Source: Porphyromonadaceae bacterium UBA7555 (lineage in GTDB: Bacteria; Bacteroidota; Bacteroidia; Bacteroidales; Muribaculaceae). Taken from it: DNA of 28,118 bases. Position 1 is the first letter of the stretch. Each line of letters starts with the position of its first letter. The DNA lies in the NCBI GenBank assembly GCA_002478045.1, contig DLLT01000025.1:1-28118 (forward strand), read 5' to 3'. Shown in pieces: positions 24,885 to 28,118 of this stretch. Made by a program: the position numbers and the translations under genes. The notes under the pieces are model-generated. The model made no database searches and was not told the DNA's origin. It saw nothing but the letters and a program-made list of their open reading frames with translations.

Positions 24885-25952
24885 TCAGAATTGGACGACA
24901 AGCTCGGCGACAAGGCGGTTGCCGTGGCCGTCTTCGGGCGCTCCGCCGTGTCCCCAAAAGACTTTCTCGAAGTTGAGGCGCAGCAGGGCGTTGACCTTGC
25001 CGTAGGTGTAGTCCAGCGCCGAGCCGATGGTCAGGCGCTGTTGCGAGGGTATGGTGGTTTGCAGGCGTCCCTGTTCGTCGATGCTCTTGCCGTCGGAGTG
25101 GGCGGTGACTGCATCGAAGCGGCCTTGGATGCTCCAGCGGTTAAAGAAGCCTATCCGGGCGGGTATGCCCCAGTCGGCGAAGATATTGAAGACGTTGGAG
25201 GACGGATGGGCATTGTGTGTGTAGATGGTGTGCATATACTCGGCCTCGGCACGCAAGCCGCCAATGGTGAGGATGGCCGAAGCACCCCAAAGGTTCATAC
25301 GCACACGGTCGGGCTCGATGGACTCGAAGCCGGTCTCTAAGCGCAGCCAATCGGTGACCGCCTGGGAGACTTTGACGGCGTAGGCGTAGTCTTTGCTCCA
25401 GACGTCATGGTCGGAGATGGTGGCGCTGTTGAACATCCCGGCTTCGATGTAATTGTCGCTGCCCCAGGGCAGTGTGTAGTGGCCTTTGACGCCGACGGCG
25501 CGGACGTTGTTGACGTATTTGGCCAGGTACGAGCGATTGGCAAAATAGTATGTCCCGGGGCCGAGGAAGTTGTCCGTGCCGAAGGGTATGCGGAATTGAC
25601 CGGCCTGCACAAACCAGCGCGAGCCTATACTGATGCGTGCCCATACATCAAGGACTTTGACCGAGCCCTTGTCACAGAAGTCGGTATTGAGGTAGTAGCG
25701 CAGACGCGGCAGCACGCGCCCCGAGAGGTTGACGCGGGCGTTACGTACCTGAAAGCGGCCTTCGCCGTTGTCCGTATCGACTTCGTAGCGGGCGCGTGCC
25801 ACGCCGTGTATTTCGGGAATGTAGATGTTGGTTTGGCCGTCGGTGCCGGTGTCGACACGGGTTTCGAGGCTGTCGCCGATTTCGATGCCCGAGGCCGCAA
25901 GCGGTGTCATGGCCCCGAAAAGTATTGTGTATATGATGCGTCCAAATCGCAT
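24885..25952 (-). CDS. Phosphate-selective porin O/P-type outer-membrane protein
   Basis: 355 residues from ATG 25952, which gives a signal peptide (MRFGRIIYTILFGAMTPLAASG). A longer upstream frame overlaps the symporter gene and is rejected. OprO/P family traits are RFQVRNARVNLSGRVLPRLRYYLN, VLDVWARISIGSRWFVQAGQFRIPFG and YLAKYVNNVRAVGVKGHY. A barrel C-terminus ends in LVAELVVQF with a terminal Phe. Family members admit phosphate or other anions. In Bacteroidales they often lie beside transporter genes with unclear substrates. It lies 50 bp downstream of the symporter-like gene, so the pair might serve the same solute across outer and inner membrane (inference). Confidence 0.82.
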   Translation of the reverse strand: MRFGRIIYTILFGAMTPLAASGIEIGDSLETRVDTGTDGQTNIYIPEIHGVARARYEVDTDNGEGRFQVRNARVNLSGRVLPRLRYYLNTDFCDKGSVKVLDVWARISIGSRWFVQAGQFRIPFGTDNFLGPGTYYFANRSYLAKYVNNVRAVGVKGHYTLPWGSDNYIEAGMFNSATISDHDVWSKDYAYAVKVSQAVTDWLRLETGFESIEPDRVRMNLWGASAILTIGGLRAEAEYMHTIYTHNAHPSSNVFNIFADWGIPARIGFFNRWSIQGRFDAVTAHSDGKSIDEQGRLQTTIPSQQRLTIGSALDYTYGKVNALLRLNFEKVFWGHGGAPEDGHGNRLVAELVVQF

Positions 25953-25980
25953 TGTCTTGTCTGTATTAGATGTTAACTTA

Positions 25981-26006
25981 ACTATTTTAGCTATTATAGT
26001 CCTTAT
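25981..26006 (+). repeat. 9-bp-period array, family C (copy 4, short)
   Basis: CTATTTTAG, CTATTATAG and TCCTTATG are in phase. They occupy the gap between symporter and porin genes and run into the 3' end of the symporter gene. Confidence 0.6.
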
Positions 26007-26923
26007 GCCCGAGCGTTTCGAGCGGCACGGCCGTGCATGTACAGTTGTATCGAATTGATGGTGTTTTGCCAAGCGATATATGCCGCCGGAGCCACCGAGC
26101 TCAAGGGGTCGAAGTAGGTCCAGGCCATCCAAACGGCCAAGACGGTATTTTTCTGCGCCAGACCCTGCGCCCCGACGACACGGTCGCCGCAGCGCCGCCC
26201 TATGGCACGCCCCACTCCGAATTGTATCAGACACAGCACCAGCGCCACCAGCGCCAAGGCTATCATGCGCGGAATCTCGGTAGCGGGCTCGGCTATGACG
26301 AAGCTCACCGAGCGGCCTACGACGATAATCAGCGAGACGGACCAGATGTAGAACGATATGGCCTGATGTCGTCCCAGGTAGGAGTGCACGCCGGGAGTGA
26401 TACGTCGCAGCACCATAGCCACGGCTAAGGGCGCCAAAATCAACGGAATCACGCGCCACGCTATGGTCGCAAAGGTGTCGAGAAAGTCAATATGTGCGTC
26501 CGTACCCATAGCCGTGAACAGCGGCGGGACAAACAACGCCGCCGCCACATTCGACACTATCGAGAAGGTGGCCTGTCGCGTAATACTGCCCCCGAGCATA
26601 CCCACGATGACGGGTGCCGCCGTGGCCGTGGGACAGAATACGCAGATGAAGGCACCCTGCGCCACAACGCGATCGACGGGCAGCAGGCCGAGGTATACCA
26701 CCACGCCGCCCAGCACCTGCATAGCAGTGAGCAACCACGACAGCCGAGTGATGCGTATATTGTCAAAGGGCACCTTGCAAAAGGTCACCAACAGCATCGT
26801 AAATATCAGATATGGCGCCAGAAAGGCCACCGCCTCCATATAATCATGGAACAATGCGCCCGTGGACATTGCTATAATCAGCATCCACGGCTTGATGCGC
26901 CTTATGATGTCAGTTGCTTTCAT
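26003..26923 (-). CDS. Bile acid:sodium symporter (BASS/SBF) family carrier
   Basis: 306 residues with about nine or ten membrane helices. The family core is visible: CPTATAAPVIVGMLGG (97-112) with the helix break, and near the C-terminus GLAQKNTVLAVWMAW followed by DPLSSVAPAAYIAWQNTINS. The second set is the G-QN-LA crossover motif of sodium-coupled BASS proteins. Bacterial members carry bile acids, pantoate or keto acids; the sequence does not decide which. I place the start at ATG 26923 (MKATDIIRRIKPWM), right after a -7 box. An earlier in-frame ATG at 27109 would translate through a D element, an A array and the promoter, and is rejected. The porin follows 50 bp later. Confidence 0.85.
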   Translation of the reverse strand: MKATDIIRRIKPWMLIIAMSTGALFHDYMEAVAFLAPYLIFTMLLVTFCKVPFDNIRITRLSWLLTAMQVLGGVVVYLGLLPVDRVVAQGAFICVFCPTATAAPVIVGMLGGSITRQATFSIVSNVAAALFVPPLFTAMGTDAHIDFLDTFATIAWRVIPLILAPLAVAMVLRRITPGVHSYLGRHQAISFYIWSVSLIIVVGRSVSFVIAEPATEIPRMIALALVALVLCLIQFGVGRAIGRRCGDRVVGAQGLAQKNTVLAVWMAWTYFDPLSSVAPAAYIAWQNTINSIQLYMHGRAARNARA

Positions 26924-26928
26924 GCCTG

Positions 26929-26936
26929 CAAAGTTA
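26929..26936 (-). promoter_or_regulatory. -7 box of the symporter gene
   Basis: On the minus strand TAACTTTG is followed by only CAGGC before the ATG (the C at 26928 through 26924). Transcription would therefore begin at or within a few bases of the start codon. No TTTG sits 19-20 nt upstream; a CTTG at 26965-26962 is 25 nt away. Confidence 0.55.
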
Positions 26937-26941
26937 CGAAA

Positions 26942-26963
26942 TAATGTGGAATTGGGCTGCGCA
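26942..26963 (-). repeat. D element (copy 5, minus strand)
   Basis: On the minus strand TGCGCAGCCC is followed by AATTCCACATTA. It lies directly upstream of the symporter -7 box, the only clear minus-strand D copy seen here. Confidence 0.65.
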
Positions 26964-26981
26964 AGAGCATCCCGGAATGAC

Positions 26982-27047
26982 ATTAAAGACTCTAAGGTCT
27001 TTAAGGTCTCTAAGGACCTTAAGGTCTTTAAGGTCTTTAAGGACCTT
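26982..27047 (+). repeat. 9-bp-period array, family A (copy 4)
   Basis: Seven units, mainly CTAAGGTCT, TTAAGGTCT and TTAAGGACC. Because AAGGACCTT and AAGGTCCTT are reverse complements, parts can fold back on themselves. Confidence 0.88.
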
Positions 27048-27072
27048 GATGCCCGAATGAGCTGCATCAAAG

Positions 27073-27142
27073 AAGCGATCACACCTCCGGCGTTAGCCCA
27101 ATTCGACATTCAATATTATTAGACATTCCACATTCGACATTA
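27073..27142 (+). repeat. D element (copy 3), supplies the ATPase stop codon
   Basis: AAGCGATCACACCTCCGGCG leads to TTAGCCCAATTCGACATTC, then ATTCCAC, ATTCGAC and ATTA. The TTA at 27140-27142 is the TAA stop of the leftward ATPase gene. The first 45 bases closely match 28007-28050. Confidence 0.8.
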
Positions 27143-27874
27143 TTTTCTGCGGTCGCGGCCGCCGAGGTAGATGACGTTGCAGCCGCCGCGCAGACGGCTG
27201 GCCACGCGGTCGCCGTAGCGGCGCTCGAAGTCCTCGCCGAAGATGTTGATATTGGAGGTGGCCATCGTGAGCATATCGTCATGGTCGCCGCGCGCCTCGA
27301 TAATCTGGCGCAGTGGTTCGCGGCGAATGCCCATGTACACGGCCTCGGAGGCTGGCTCGCAGCCCAAGTCCTGAATGCACACTATGGGGGCGCAGGCTTC
27401 GCCCGTCATGGGGCTGCCGCCGCGACATCCGCGCTCCCAGGCCTCGGCCGCGCTCAAAAAGGACCACGTAAGGCGACGCTCCTTGTCGCCGAAGAATATC
27501 GTCGAGGGACATAGACGCGCAAATTTCAGCATCACGCGCATCATCAGGCTTTTACCCGAGCCGGTGGTGCCGCACAGGTATATACCCTTGCACAGGTCGC
27601 CCGGAATGTACTCGATGCAGCCGTCGTTGACACTGATGGCCTCCATGGCCGGGTCGCCGATGACCCATCGCGCCATTTGCAGATAGGCCCAGCGGTTCTC
27701 CTCGTCTATGACGAAGCTCGGTGTATAGTAGCGGCCTATGGTCTCGATATAAGCCATAGCAACGTCCTCGTTGAGCGTCATCGGGGCACTGCGGCGTATG
27801 CCGTGGCTGTCGCACCCACCCATAAGTGCGGCCACCGTGGCCGCTATATTTCCTTGTAGATTAGTGTTTTGCAT
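27140..27874 (-). CDS. DnaC/IstB-like AAA+ ATPase
   Basis: 244 residues. Walker A GTTGSGKS is at 102-109; a Walker B-like IVCIQDLG at 164-171 has Gln before the Asp where DnaC/IstB proteins often have Asp. Sensor 1 is TSN (206-208), and the arginine-finger region RYGDRVASRLRGG (219-231) is typical of DnaC and IstB. The N-terminal 90 residues are helical (IGRYYTPSFVIDEENRWAYLQMARWVIG) and could hold the helicase-contact part. It is probably a helicase loader or a transposition/replication accessory ATPase. No IstA transposase, replication initiator or terminal inverted repeats lie next to it, so an IS21 origin is not supported. Related repeat composites flank it on both sides. Confidence 0.8.
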   Translation of the reverse strand: MQNTNLQGNIAATVAALMGGCDSHGIRRSAPMTLNEDVAMAYIETIGRYYTPSFVIDEENRWAYLQMARWVIGDPAMEAISVNDGCIEYIPGDLCKGIYLCGTTGSGKSLMMRVMLKFARLCPSTIFFGDKERRLTWSFLSAAEAWERGCRGGSPMTGEACAPIVCIQDLGCEPASEAVYMGIRREPLRQIIEARGDHDDMLTMATSNINIFGEDFERRYGDRVASRLRGGCNVIYLGGRDRRK

Positions 27875-27896
27875 AGTTGTAAGCGGTTTCTTGGGA

Positions 27897-27988
27897 ATTC
27901 TTAGATTCTTAAGGTCTTTAAGGTCTTTAGGGTCCTTAGGGTCCTTAGGGACTTTAAGGTCATTAAGGACTTTTAAGACTTTAAGGAT
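27897..27988 (+). repeat. 9-bp-period array, family A (copy 5, longest)
   Basis: About ten units of TTAAGGTCT, TTAGGGTCC, TTAGGGACT and TTAAGGACT type, with one 10-mer phase slip near 27970. It begins about 22 bp upstream of the ATPase start codon, so it probably overlaps its promoter or leader. Confidence 0.88.
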
Positions 27989-28006
27989 AATAGAGTTACG
28001 GCAAAA

Positions 28007-28118
28007 AAGCGATTACGCCTTCGGCATTAGCCCAATTCAACATTCCACATTATCGTAAGGCGCATTCGACATTATCGTAAGGCGCATTCGACATTACCGT
28101 AAGGCGCATTCGACATTA
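28007..28118 (+). repeat. D element (copy 4) running into 22-bp tandem repeats
   Basis: AAGCGATTACGCCTTCGGCA is followed by TTAGCCCAATTCAACATTCC. Three direct 22-bp units follow (28049-28070, 28071-28092, 28093-28114), each containing CGTAAGGCGCATTCGACATT. The third differs by one base. The array is cut by the window end after ATTA and may continue. I see no other feature here. Confidence 0.85.

Noticed and set aside
25953..26459. Longer porin start at 26459
   Set aside because: It overlaps the symporter coding region antiframe, while ATG 25952 gives a clear signal peptide.
26924..27109. Longer symporter start at 27109
   Set aside because: The added residues come from an A array and a D element, and the -7 box lies inside the extension.
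27140..27874. IS21 insertion sequence carrying an IstB-like ATPase
   Set aside because: No istA transposase gene or terminal inverted repeats were seen. The flanking repeats are of the same kinds as those at many other gene borders.
28049..28118. CRISPR-like array of 22-bp repeats
   Set aside because: Units are joined directly with no unique spacers, and no cas gene is present.

Overview
The window reads as a chromosomal segment from a gut-type member of the Bacteroidales (phylum Bacteroidota); Muribaculaceae is my best guess but is an inference. Support comes from Bacteroidota promoters (TTTG, a 19-20 nt gap, then TAnnTTTG), a PorQ-type protein next to cmk and ispH, an S9B dipeptidyl peptidase IV, an OprO/P-type porin, a large bacterial alpha-2-macroglobulin, and A-rich leaders in place of Shine-Dalgarno sites. 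No insertion sequence, prophage, tRNA, rRNA or CRISPR array was recognised.

Layout. Bases 1-639 have no gene: two near-identical leftward promoters, a 9-bp-periodic repeat array, and the promoter and leader of porQ. Bases 640-4369 hold a rightward run: porQ, cmk, ispH, a DnaQ-like exonuclease (the last three joined by ATGA overlaps) and a small lipoprotein. Bases 4684-9389 hold a two-gene unit: a receiver/PPDK-N ATP-grasp protein of 999 residues and a coiled-coil protein. Bases 9524-15042 hold dipeptidyl peptidase IV, miaA, a WYL regulator, a HIRAN-domain protein and a small membrane protein, all rightward. From 15310 to the end everything is leftward. In transcription order these are a DnaC/IstB-like ATPase, a bile acid:sodium symporter family carrier, a porin, a polytopic membrane protein, a family 2 glycosyltransferase, an SDR-like protein, a MptE/DUF115-like protein and the alpha-2-macroglobulin. 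The middle four look like a surface-glycan module.

The most unusual feature is not a gene. Most non-overlapping gene junctions carry short degenerate tandem arrays. Three families (A: TTAAGGTCn-like, B: ATGGGAnnn-like, C: GCTnTTATn-like) all share a 9-bp period. A fourth (D) is a 7-bp ATTCnAC array usually preceded by GGCGYAGCCC or GGCRTTAGCCC. D elements end in ACATTA exactly at gene borders: they supply the stop codon of two leftward genes, abut the start of dipeptidyl peptidase IV, and run in frame into the 5' end of miaA. Similar A-plus-D composites flank the DnaC-like ATPase gene. I do not recognise these arrays as a named element class.
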